A stretch of 64,000 bases of DNA from Akkermansiaceae bacterium UBA2381 (lineage in GTDB: Bacteria; Verrucomicrobiota; Verrucomicrobiia; Verrucomicrobiales; DEV007), in assembly GCA_002344215.1 (NCBI GenBank), contig DDSV01000028.1:192289-256288 (forward strand), in the 5' to 3' direction. Both the position numbers and the translations under genes were made by a program. Positions 16,061 to 24,211 of the stretch are shown here, in pieces. The notes under the pieces were generated by a model. The model saw nothing but the letters and a program-made list of their open reading frames with translations, searched no databases and was not told where the DNA came from. Within the stretch, counting starts at the first letter, position 1, and every line of letters starts with the position of its first letter.

Positions 16061-17116
16061 TCAGCTGTTGGTTCTGGCAAGGGAGACATCAAGGTTCATT
16101 CGAACGAGTTGCCCCATCGTTTCACATCCCGAAAAGGCGGTGGTTTCATGATACTGGTTGAGTCCTTCCCGGAGAATGATGACGTGTTCCTCCGGGGCGA
16201 TTTCGTCCGGACACATCGCTTTCCAGAGCGCGTCAAGGCGGGTATGGGCGACCTGGCAACGGCGCTCGATCAGGGTCCGTTCCTCATCCTGGTACTGTCG
16301 CATCGTCTGGTAATTCAGTTTTGAGGTGCACAGTTCGACGACCAGGCTGTTCTCAAGGAACGTCTGGGGCAGGTACATTTCCTTGTTTCCCTGATAGCTC
16401 TGCTGATCAAAATCAATCGCGCGGACCCGATACTGGGCATCTTCGAAATCAGGGGTGATGTCGACGACGTAGTTGTAGCTGCGCATGTCTCCGAGGAGGC
16501 GTATGAAACTGCGCTCGTTGAATTTTACGAACTCCTTGGCAACCCTGACCCGGTTCGTTTCAGGGCGGTCAAAGTAGGAATTGATGAAGGTGTCTCCCGG
16601 AACCCCCGCAATATGTTCTTCGATCAGGGTGTTACCGTTGACGAGATAGTTGATCCGATTCGGCGAAAGAACGTGTTCCAGTTCGAGCCCATAGATGCGG
16701 GAGGCGTCGGCGATCTTGACGTAGAAATGATCGTAATTGTCGTTGAACTGATTGACGATTCTGATCCGGAACGGGCGGGAGTTTCCGAAGTCGCAGAAAT
16801 CGACGCGATCCAGCATGAGGTGATCCCGCGATCGGAAATCATTCGTTTTCAGGAGTGAATAAATCTGGATTAGCTTTGAGGCCAGCTCCTTGCGTATGAC
16901 CGGGTCGTAAAAGGCCGTTTTCCAGAGGGTGTCGTGTCCTTCCCGGTCAAAGAGGGGAAAAAGCTGTGAGAAACGGTGCAGTTCCTCATAGAGCGGAGGT
17001 ATCTCGAGTGAACGCTGGTAGTGTTCGAGATAGGAACCCAGCTCTTTGCTGACGGGATAAAACTTCTTCCGCTTGAGATTGATATTCACGGGCAACTGGA
17101 AGTGGGGATATGACAA
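16061..17116 (-). CDS. Protein-kinase-fold-like protein of unknown function
   Basis: A 351-residue soluble protein I cannot assign to a named family. Its central part resembles a kinase or aminoglycoside-phosphotransferase fold: FYVKIAD (Lys134) as a possible ATP-binding lysine, LELEHVL as the helix C glutamate, GDMRSYNYVVD (209-219) like the catalytic D...N loop, and RAIDFDQQ (232-239) like the metal-binding DFD. The N-terminal 100 residues are helical and the last 100 are a mostly helical lobe. It sits directly upstream of the methyltransferase on the same strand. Kinase activity is inference. Confidence 0.6.
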   Translation of the reverse strand: MSYPHFQLPVNINLKRKKFYPVSKELGSYLEHYQRSLEIPPLYEELHRFSQLFPLFDREGHDTLWKTAFYDPVIRKELASKLIQIYSLLKTNDFRSRDHLMLDRVDFCDFGNSRPFRIRIVNQFNDNYDHFYVKIADASRIYGLELEHVLSPNRINYLVNGNTLIEEHIAGVPGDTFINSYFDRPETNRVRVAKEFVKFNERSFIRLLGDMRSYNYVVDITPDFEDAQYRVRAIDFDQQSYQGNKEMYLPQTFLENSLVVELCTSKLNYQTMRQYQDEERTLIERRCQVAHTRLDALWKAMCPDEIAPEEHVIILREGLNQYHETTAFSGCETMGQLVRMNLDVSLARTNS

Positions 17117-17212
17117 AAAGTCCGGCGGTTTCAGTATTGCCTCCTATTGGGCTGTAGGAAAACTGAAATTGGGGAAATTCGACGGACGGATCGCAGCGTT
17201 CGCTGCACAGGA

Positions 17213-18199
17213 TCAACGCCCGATCAATTCCAGCAGCCACGCAGCCGGTTCAGGATCGACTCCGTTGGCAAAACAGAAGCCGGTAATATGGAAAAAGAGG
17301 GGTGCTGCAAAACAGAGTGAATCGATACGGTCGAGGAAGCCACCGTGACCGGCGATGGTACTGCCCCAGTCTTTGGCTCCAAGATCCCGTTTGATCGCCG
17401 AAAGCACCAGACCGCCGAAAAAGCCGGCGAGACAGATTAATAACGCCATCGCTGCCGCCTGCCAGGGGTTGAACGGTGTAGCCCACCAGAGCGAAGTGCT
17501 CAGCAATACCGTTGTGCCGATACCCCCAACCGTCCCTTCCCATGTTTTATGAGGACTCACGCGAGGGGCCACGGGATGCTTTCCGCAGGTCTTTCCCCAG
17601 ACGTACTGGAGGACATCGCTAAGTTGCACCGTGAGGACGAAGAAAAAGAGCAGATTGGCGTTTTTGCCTTCATATCCCGGAATCGGCAGAGCGAGGAGCA
17701 TTGGCATGTGGCTGACCGCATAGACACAGATGAGCAGAGCCCATTGGATGCGGGCCGTGCTCATCAGAAAGTTTCCGGTTTCCCCGGTGAGGACACGCCG
17801 GAAGGGAATAAATACGAACGCATAGACCGGGATGAAGATGGCGAACAAACCGTACCAATGGATTCCGACGAGCAGGTAATGCAGTGGCAGGATTACAAAA
17901 AATGCCCAAAAGAGGATTTCGTGGTCCGCTCTTTCCGTGCGGTTCAGAGTGATGAACTCGCGCATGGCGAGAAAGGAAAGCAGGGCAAAAAGCACCGTGG
18001 TGAAAATCGGACCAAGGAGCACCGTGGCGCTGAAGACTGCCGCCATCACCCACCACGAACGAATTCTCGCATTCAGATTTGCCATCGTGGCCCTGGCCCC
18101 ATCCGATTCCGCTCTTGAGGAAAGGACCGCACCGATGATCGTGGCAATCACGAGTATGCCGAGAACGAGAGAGAGCAGCAATCGGGTGTGAGGGTCCAT
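17213..18199 (-). CDS. cdsA: Phosphatidate cytidylyltransferase
   Basis: A 328-residue integral membrane protein with about eight helices. The C-terminal CDS signature is complete: SAIKRDLGAKDWGSTIAGHG followed by GFLDRID. The enzyme makes CDP-diacylglycerol from phosphatidate and CTP, the entry point to bacterial phospholipids. It is the last gene of a tight minus-strand operon with a CDP-alcohol phosphotransferase and PlsC. The start lies 4 bases after the PlsC stop codon. It is somewhat longer at the N-terminus than the Escherichia coli enzyme. Confidence 0.95.
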   Translation of the reverse strand: MDPHTRLLLSLVLGILVIATIIGAVLSSRAESDGARATMANLNARIRSWWVMAAVFSATVLLGPIFTTVLFALLSFLAMREFITLNRTERADHEILFWAFFVILPLHYLLVGIHWYGLFAIFIPVYAFVFIPFRRVLTGETGNFLMSTARIQWALLICVYAVSHMPMLLALPIPGYEGKNANLLFFFVLTVQLSDVLQYVWGKTCGKHPVAPRVSPHKTWEGTVGGIGTTVLLSTSLWWATPFNPWQAAAMALLICLAGFFGGLVLSAIKRDLGAKDWGSTIAGHGGFLDRIDSLCFAAPLFFHITGFCFANGVDPEPAAWLLELIGR

Positions 18200-18203
18200 G
18201 GTC

Positions 18204-18806
18204 TCAAACGGGGGCGTCGACTCCGACGAGAATCGCCCGGGCCCGAGTCAGAAATTCGGGCTTCGATTCGTCATCAAGGAGATGGATGGGATCGCCGAAA
18301 CGGGCCTGGGCTATCAGGGGGACCGGGAGATGGGAGCCCTTCGGGAGGATGCGACTGAGGTTTTCAAGATGGACCGGCACCAGCGGGATTCCGGGATACC
18401 GCTTGGCGAGATGATAGAGGCCGGATTTGAATTCGGCGGTCTCCGGGGTGAGGCTGCGTGTCCCCTCCGGAAATAGGATGATGGAGCGCCCCGCCTCCAG
18501 GCCGGCTCCAAGGAGATTGACCGGGTTGTTATGGCGTTTCACATCCTGCCGCGGGATGAGGATGGCCTGGAAAAGGTCGCAGGAAATGCGCCTCCGCAAG
18601 GGTGTCTTTCCCCAATAGTCCTCGGCTGCGGCCGGTGAGGTCATTTCACGAACGGTATCGGGGAGAGCGGACCAGACCACGACAAAGTCCATATGGCTGG
18701 CGTGATTGGCGAAATAGATGGCGGGGCCGGAGCCATGGGGTGGGACGGCGAGCAATCTGACGCCGGTCAAAAGTCGCACCAGCCAGGCGATGAATCGTCT
18801 GCTCAT
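18204..18806 (-). CDS. 1-acyl-glycerol-3-phosphate acyltransferase (PlsC family)
   Basis: A 200-residue acyltransferase with the HX4D motif (NHASHMDF, about 35-42) and FPEGTRS (about 107-113). It transfers an acyl chain to lysophosphatidate, giving the substrate of the cdsA product next door. Its ATG overlaps the stop codon of the CDP-alcohol phosphotransferase gene (ATGA). The upstream in-frame extension to 19112 only reads through that neighbour in another frame and is not used. The enzyme lacks a long N-terminal hydrophobic region. Confidence 0.92.
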   Translation of the reverse strand: MSRRFIAWLVRLLTGVRLLAVPPHGSGPAIYFANHASHMDFVVVWSALPDTVREMTSPAAAEDYWGKTPLRRRISCDLFQAILIPRQDVKRHNNPVNLLGAGLEAGRSIILFPEGTRSLTPETAEFKSGLYHLAKRYPGIPLVPVHLENLSRILPKGSHLPVPLIAQARFGDPIHLLDDESKPEFLTRARAILVGVDAPV

Positions 18807-19492
18807 GCTTCCGGTTTCGATGCTTCGGCCCTGTATTTCAGGGCCCGGGAGAGATGGCTTAACCGGCGGAAAACCGTGATCACGATTCCGGTAAGAATCA
18901 CGCCGAGGATCCACGGGACGGGATTGAAAGGGAGGTTCTCCGAATCGAGGAATGCCATCGTCAGGCAGGTGAAGGTGACAACCGCCATTCGCTGTGGTTT
19001 GGCCATGGGACCGCGAAAATCGTGGGAACCAAGAAGCGAGGCCCCGTGCATTCTGATGCAGGCGGTGGTCAGGGCTCCGCAGGCACAGAGCCACCCGAGA
19101 GTCGTGGACCATTCATCGCTACCGGCGAAGCCGAGTGAGGCAAGGATGAGAATGTCCGAAAGGCGGTCCGGAAATTCATTATAGAGATCACCGTTTGGGG
19201 TCTTCAATCCGCCTTCCACGGCGAGCATTCCGTCCATCAGATTGCAAAGCAGACGAAGTTGCACGCCTGTAGCGGCAAGTATCCAGAAGACGGTTTTTGG
19301 AAGGTGGGCTGATGACAGCAAAAACAGAGAAGCCGCTGTGCCTGCGGCGAAAACCACGCTCATCAGTGAGACGAAGTTCGGCCGGAGTCCCATGCCAAGG
19401 AGTGCCCTCGATAATCCCGCCGCCCATCGTGAGCTTCGGGTTTTCAGCGGGCGGCGGGCGGAGAGATCAGGCATGGCAGGATGTTGGAACAT
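18803..19492 (-). CDS. CDP-alcohol phosphatidyltransferase family membrane protein
   Basis: A 229-residue polytopic membrane protein. The motif region NLMDGMLAVEGGLKTPNGDL followed by YNEFPDRLSD fits the CDP-alcohol family pattern (DGxxA...G...D...D), with Met-Leu between Gly and Ala and Val-Glu replacing the usual Arg. It should join CDP-diacylglycerol to an alcohol acceptor (glycerol-phosphate, inositol, serine or similar). It is first in the operon with PlsC and CdsA. An ATG at 19474 is an alternative start. Confidence 0.83.
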   Translation of the reverse strand: MFQHPAMPDLSARRPLKTRSSRWAAGLSRALLGMGLRPNFVSLMSVVFAAGTAASLFLLSSAHLPKTVFWILAATGVQLRLLCNLMDGMLAVEGGLKTPNGDLYNEFPDRLSDILILASLGFAGSDEWSTTLGWLCACGALTTACIRMHGASLLGSHDFRGPMAKPQRMAVVTFTCLTMAFLDSENLPFNPVPWILGVILTGIVITVFRRLSHLSRALKYRAEASKPEA

Positions 19493-19531
19493 TTCCGAAC
19501 CTAACGGTACAACTAACCATTGGTTTTCCTC

Positions 19532-19882
19532 TCACAATTCAGTGTACTTTTTTGCGCTTCCCCGGGCCAGAGATACCGGATATTTCAGCGCGTTCTTCCC
19601 GAGTTTCTCCTCCATCGCATCAAAGAGGTCGATACCAAGGTTGTCAGCAAGTTCGGTGAGATAGATGGCAATATCAGCGATCTCGTCAGTGATCTCGGAA
19701 CGGTGCGACCTGATACGTGCCTCGACTTCGGTGGAATCCTTCCAGAGGAAGTGCTCAAGGAGTTCTCCTGATTCCAGTGAAATCGCGATGGCCATGTCCT
19801 TGGGATTGTGAAACCGGGCCCAATCCCGTTCATCGCGAAAGGTGCGAATTTTTGCGGCGATTTCAGCGAAACGACTCATCAT
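19532..19882 (-). CDS. MazG-like nucleotide pyrophosphohydrolase
   Basis: A 116-residue all-alpha NTP pyrophosphatase of the RS21-C6/dCTPase group. It has ESGELLEHFLW and EITDEIADIAIYLTELADN, the paired EXXE/EXXD metal-binding helices, plus RDERDWARFHNPKDMAIAIS at the start, typical of the family. It removes pyrophosphate from dCTP or modified nucleotides. Two ATG codons stand in tandem. A small acidic gene lies 17 bases upstream on the same strand. Confidence 0.9.
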   Translation of the reverse strand: MMSRFAEIAAKIRTFRDERDWARFHNPKDMAIAISLESGELLEHFLWKDSTEVEARIRSHRSEITDEIADIAIYLTELADNLGIDLFDAMEEKLGKNALKYPVSLARGSAKKYTEL

Positions 19883-19899
19883 CAGAGGGGACGGGACTC

Positions 19900-20250
19900 T
19901 CAGTTATCGTAGATCTCGTCTTCGGCCAGATCGACGACCATCTCCGAGGGAGTGCATTCAAAGTATTCGAAGAAATCTCCCAGACTTTCAATGGCCGGCC
20001 ATTCGTCCTCATTGGTCCACCAGCTTGCAAACTCATTGGAGGCAATATCCAGAAAACAGGCTTCCAGGGTGGCTGCCGTTCCCGCCGCGTCAAACGCGCC
20101 CGGATCGGCCACCAGATAAACGGTCTGAGTGTAGATCGAGTTTTCGTCGGGCATCTCCTCCTCGTCCAGATGTTTCAGCCATTCGACGAATCGCCAGGTC
20201 GGGCGAACAATCAGGGCACAGCGGTCGATTAAGCTGAAAGGCTCGGACAT
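19900..20250 (-). CDS. Small acidic conserved hypothetical protein
   Basis: A 116-residue acidic soluble protein (motifs LIVRPTWRFVEWL, SLGDFFEYFECTP). I recognise the look of a conserved bacterial hypothetical protein but no function. It is 17 bases upstream of the MazG-like gene and probably co-transcribed with it. The ATG at 20250 is used because an earlier ATG at 20280 adds only a proline-rich leader. Confidence 0.65.
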   Translation of the reverse strand: MSEPFSLIDRCALIVRPTWRFVEWLKHLDEEEMPDENSIYTQTVYLVADPGAFDAAGTAATLEACFLDIASNEFASWWTNEDEWPAIESLGDFFEYFECTPSEMVVDLAEDEIYDN

Positions 20251-20348
20251 GGGCGGGGAGGGAATTGGCCACTCGATCAAATTTTATCAAATTGTTCCGG
20301 CATTGAACCGGCCACTTGTGTCAGGGGTAAGCTGGGGAGGAGGGCAAA

Positions 20349-22544
20349 CTATGGTCGACCGGAGGGACTCCGGTTGACCGGCCGCGGTTCGAGCGATCCG
20401 CCGGCGATTCGGCTGGACTGGCTGACACGTGAGGAAAGGGCAGGGTGCGGGCTTCCGATTCCGTTGAGGTTCCCTCCTCCGATATTGGGGCGTCGTGCGG
20501 CGTAGGACCGTGAGGCTGGCCAGGTGAAAATTGATTCGCCGGTGCTTTGCTGAACAGAGAGGGGAACTTGGGAGGAGCCCTGCGTTACGTTGAGACCCTG
20601 AGAGGCACTTCCTGTTGGGAGGGAGGGTGACGTTGATCTTGTGTTGGAAGTCCGATGCAAAGAAGCCGTGTGAATTCGTGTCTTTGTCTTGAACAATTCG
20701 GCGGTGGATTGGATGGAGCCGTCGGGCCGTGGTCTCCCGGTCGTATCCGGAGGCCTAACTCCTCCCTCGATCCTGGTTTTAGTCAGGGTCATCTCCGCTA
20801 CTGAAAGTACGGGCACAACAGGGAGGCCGAGGGGATCTCGTGTCCTGGTCTTTTGCCCTTTCGACCCGACTGAAGCTGTTCCTGTCGGGATACGGAAATG
20901 GATCGGAGTCAGAACCCGGGATTTCGTAAGGGCCACTTCCAGCGCTGAGAGGCCGCCTCTTTCACGAGCGGTTGGCTGTTTTGGAAATGGACGGGACCGC
21001 TCGTAGAAGGTGGTGGTGAGAGGAAGGGTTGCACTTGGGGCGCCGGGGTGGGATATGGCCTTTGGTTCCTCCCCCGGGAGCTCCGACGGGGCTGCCACTT
21101 CTTCCCGGATAACCGCGGGAATCGCGACAGGAGCCTCTGTTGCCGTAACTTCGGTAGCGATCTCCGGTTCTGCGGTATAGGTAAGCTCGACCGGTGTTTC
21201 AATGACAGCAGGACGGATGGGCTGGGTGGCCTGAGGACGTCTGCGGTCAAGCAATGCCGCAAGCATGGCAGGCCCCGGTACCCCGGCAGGAAGGGGCTGC
21301 GTGCCCGGCGGGCGGAACAGCACTTTCGTTTCCGACTTGGAAATAATCTGGTATCGGATTCCAGCCCAGGTGATGCGGTTTTGCGTCCATGTGCTGATCA
21401 GGAGAGCCCAGTGAAGAAGCATCCAGAAGGGAGTCATCATGTGTTCGAGCCAACTGGCGGCGAACAATTTCTGTCTGATCCCGTTCTCCGGAAAGAGAGA
21501 AAGGTAGACTTGCTGACGGGCAAGGGAGCGAAACTGGTCGATCACGTAAGCGGCGGCAATGGGTATCCAGGCATAGAAATACCCGTAAATCAGTGCAGCA
21601 ACGATGGTGAGGGCACCAAGTGCATACAACCCGAGGACAAGGTTGGTTCCCGTGTAGAGAATCGGACTGAAGAATTTCACCTGAGTATATTGTCTCCTCA
21701 CAAACTCGAAGAAGCTTCGCCAGTTAAAGTCTATCAAGGTTGGTAGGATGAGGGATCGAACAAAGGCAACTTTGTTCCCCTGCTGGCGGGCGGCCTTTGA
21801 GAGCCTGAGGTCGTCGTTGAGAGATCCGGAAAGGAGAGAGGGGACGTCAAGCTCATCAAAAACCTGTCTGGAGAGAGCCATGGAGCCCCCCCAGAGCACA
21901 TTGGTGAGTTCACTGCCGCCCTGCGTCGTGATGGACCCGTTGATGACCGAGGCGAGTTGATTGGGCAGGGAGGGGCGTTTGGGAATGAGCCAGCGATAGG
22001 TTGTGGAGAGCGGGTGGGTGCCCTGGTTGATCGGTGCGACCAGCTTTGGAAGCCAGTCAGATCCGCATACGATGTCGGCGTCGGCAAAGGCGATGATGGC
22101 ATCGTTCCGGGTAAGATCTTTGAAGGCGGCGATCTGGTTGTGCACTTTCTGACCTTCGAACTCGGCCGCTCCGGAGCAGACCAGTGTCACGCTTCGCAGG
22201 CCATGATCCAAGTCAGGATGGGTCCAAACGGGATTGCGTGGACCTGCCTCAAGGTGCTCCGCCAGCCAGACGGCGACCGGATCGTTCCATGATTCGAAGC
22301 AGACAATGACCCGGTAATTGCTATAGTCCTGCGCGAAAATCGAATCGAAGAACCGGGGGGTTGCCTGAAGATCGAATCCTTTCGCCGCGACAATAACGGC
22401 AACGGGTTGCTGGTTCCTGCGTCCATCTCCCCAGAGTTTGTCCTGCTGCCTCCTGAGAAAAAGAAATAGTAGCACCCGGCACGCCGCGACGAGAATGAGA
22501 AGCAGCCAGATACCCCAGAAAATCAACAAAGTGTGTTCAATCAT
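20349..22544 (-). CDS. GT21/GT2 ceramide glucosyltransferase-like protein with a long disordered tail
   Basis: A 731-residue protein. Residues 1-22 are a membrane anchor, about 45-285 a GT-A glycosyltransferase domain, and about 290-400 several membrane helices. Catalytic elements visible are VIVAAKGFD, FADADIVCGSDW, NDDLRLS and RRQYTQ in place of the family's QXXRW. Family 21 and family 2 relatives make glucosylceramide-like lipids. The last 300 residues or so are low-complexity (Pro/Ser/Thr/Arg-rich), with three copies of a TKxR(I/V) motif around 535, 585 and 615. Such a tail is unusual for this family. It has no operon partner on its strand. Confidence 0.8.
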   Translation of the reverse strand: MIEHTLLIFWGIWLLLILVAACRVLLFLFLRRQQDKLWGDGRRNQQPVAVIVAAKGFDLQATPRFFDSIFAQDYSNYRVIVCFESWNDPVAVWLAEHLEAGPRNPVWTHPDLDHGLRSVTLVCSGAAEFEGQKVHNQIAAFKDLTRNDAIIAFADADIVCGSDWLPKLVAPINQGTHPLSTTYRWLIPKRPSLPNQLASVINGSITTQGGSELTNVLWGGSMALSRQVFDELDVPSLLSGSLNDDLRLSKAARQQGNKVAFVRSLILPTLIDFNWRSFFEFVRRQYTQVKFFSPILYTGTNLVLGLYALGALTIVAALIYGYFYAWIPIAAAYVIDQFRSLARQQVYLSLFPENGIRQKLFAASWLEHMMTPFWMLLHWALLISTWTQNRITWAGIRYQIISKSETKVLFRPPGTQPLPAGVPGPAMLAALLDRRRPQATQPIRPAVIETPVELTYTAEPEIATEVTATEAPVAIPAVIREEVAAPSELPGEEPKAISHPGAPSATLPLTTTFYERSRPFPKQPTARERGGLSALEVALTKSRVLTPIHFRIPTGTASVGSKGQKTRTRDPLGLPVVPVLSVAEMTLTKTRIEGGVRPPDTTGRPRPDGSIQSTAELFKTKTRIHTASLHRTSNTRSTSPSLPTGSASQGLNVTQGSSQVPLSVQQSTGESIFTWPASRSYAARRPNIGGGNLNGIGSPHPALSSRVSQSSRIAGGSLEPRPVNRSPSGRP

Positions 22545-22605
22545 TTACCCCGTGCAAATTGAGCCCCGGTGAATAGACTGCAAGTCTAAATACCTGTCGA
22601 CCCCT

Positions 22606-23307
22606 ATGAAAGTTGCAGAGACACAAAAACTCACAAAAACCTATCATTTCGGAGATACGGAAGTCCAGGCTCTGCGCGAAATCTCTCTGGAGATTGAGGA
22701 AAGGGAGTTTATCGCGGTGTGGGGCCCCTCAGGATCGGGGAAATCAACGCTCTGTAATCTCATCGGTTTGCTCGATGTGCCGACTTCCGGAGAAGTGATG
22801 GTGGCGGGGCAGGCCTCTTCCGGTCTCACCGACAGTCGCCGGAGCGACTTGAGAAACTCCTCGATTGGTTTCGTCTTTCAAAATTTCAATCTTATCCCGG
22901 TTCTGACGGCCCTGGAAAACGTCATGCTCCCACTCCAGATCAAAGGGGTCCCGAAGAATGAGGCAAAATCCCGCGCGGAAAGGCTCCTTATTGAAGTGGA
23001 GCTCAACGACCGGATGCATCACCGGCCTCAGAAGATGAGCGGAGGGCAACAGCAGCGGGTGGCCATCGCCAGGGCGCTTGTGACAGATCCCGCCCTGATT
23101 ATCGCGGACGAACCAACCGCGAATCTGGATACCCGCAATGCCACGCTTATCATCGATCTCATGAGGAGGATCAATCATGATCGGGGGGCGGCCTTCGTCT
23201 TCTCCACCCATGATGATCGTTTGCTTGATCGGGTGGACCGGCGCATTCATCTGCAGGATGGCGAGATTATCGAGGATGATCGCGTGGCGATGCCCTGTTC
23301 GGTCTGA
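22606..23307 (+). CDS. ABC transporter ATP-binding subunit, LolD/MacB type
   Basis: A 233-residue ATPase with Walker A (GPSGSGKST, about 45-53), Q-loop (GFVFQNFNLIPVLTALENV), signature MSGGQQQRVAIARAL, Walker B LIIADEPTANLD and the H-loop FSTHDD. The group powers lipoprotein release (LolCDE) or MacB-type export. No permease gene is adjacent: a sigma factor follows on the same strand and the glycosyltransferase lies on the other. So the partner must be encoded elsewhere. Confidence 0.93.
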   Translation: MKVAETQKLTKTYHFGDTEVQALREISLEIEEREFIAVWGPSGSGKSTLCNLIGLLDVPTSGEVMVAGQASSGLTDSRRSDLRNSSIGFVFQNFNLIPVLTALENVMLPLQIKGVPKNEAKSRAERLLIEVELNDRMHHRPQKMSGGQQQRVAIARALVTDPALIIADEPTANLDTRNATLIIDLMRRINHDRGAAFVFSTHDDRLLDRVDRRIHLQDGEIIEDDRVAMPCSV

Positions 23308-23387
23308 CCCGGCAGAGTTTTCCCTGTCTGCCAGATACCATTACTTGAGGTTGATCATTTGCTTTGCAGGTTGTTAAATTAGCGGAA

Positions 23388-24098
23388 ATGACAAGCGGCC
23401 CCGTTTCTGAAGTTAAACCGCTGAAATATGCGGAGGATCTCAATCTGGTCGACAGAGCTACGGGCGGCGAGATCAACGCGGTGCGGGAGTTTCAGGAAAC
23501 CTACCGCCCCATGCTGGAGCGGGTCTTGATGTCGCGCGGGGTTGATCGGGTTCAGGCCGAGGATCTTGTGGCGGACATTATCGCCGAATGTTTTGGCGCC
23601 GGTAAGAACGGGGAGACCCGGCCGCTTCTTGAGAAATTTGAAGGAAGGTCTTCTCTTTCCACTTGGATGATACGGATCACCTGGAATCGGTGGCTCGACC
23701 TGAAGCGCCGTGACAAGTTCCGGGGCGAACTTCCTTCGTATGAAGACGATGATGAACGTTCCGGGGACCAGTTCGACCGGGTTGCGGGCACCAATTCGGA
23801 AGACAGCCTCCTCGACAATGACCTGAGCGAACTGATGGGCAGGGCCATTCGCGAGGCGTTTGACTCCCTTGGTCCCGATGTCCTTCTCATGCTGAAGCTC
23901 TCCTATTTGCATGGAGTCAGCCAGGCGAGTATCGCGAAAATGTGGCAATGCGATCAGACACGAGTGAGCCGCTCACTCACTGCCGCGCGGGAGCAAGTCG
24001 CGGTTGTTACGATGCAAAAAATCCGTGAGGCGGACGACAGTTTGCAGTTGGAGTGGGAGGACTTTCAGCGCCTCTGTGCCGCCGGTTTGGATCTGTAG
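23388..24098 (+). CDS. Sigma-70 family (ECF-like) RNA polymerase sigma factor
   Basis: A 236-residue protein. Region 2 lies at about 12-100 (AEDLVADIIAECFGAG, then SSLSTWMIRITWNRWLDLKR) and region 4 at about 155-215 (YLHGVSQASIAKMWQCDQTR then VSRSLTAAREQ). The helix-turn-helix includes VSRSLT instead of the common VRSRL. A central acidic linker (YEDDDERSGDQFD) is present. The ATG at 23388 is preferred to a TTG at 23364. No anti-sigma gene is next to it. Confidence 0.82.
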   Translation: MTSGPVSEVKPLKYAEDLNLVDRATGGEINAVREFQETYRPMLERVLMSRGVDRVQAEDLVADIIAECFGAGKNGETRPLLEKFEGRSSLSTWMIRITWNRWLDLKRRDKFRGELPSYEDDDERSGDQFDRVAGTNSEDSLLDNDLSELMGRAIREAFDSLGPDVLLMLKLSYLHGVSQASIAKMWQCDQTRVSRSLTAAREQVAVVTMQKIREADDSLQLEWEDFQRLCAAGLDL

Positions 24099-24211
24099 GA
24101 AGGTCTTAGCTATTTTGGCTGCAAGCGCGGCGAGTTTCGTTATTGCGAAAATTATTGAAATTGCAAAACTTACCGTTGAGTTGAAGCGGATTTAATAGTA
24201 GAACTGCGGAA

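Noticed and set aside
18807..19112. N-terminal extension of PlsC
   Set aside because: It overlaps the CDP-alcohol transferase gene in another frame; the ATGA-coupled start at 18806 gives the normal PlsC length.
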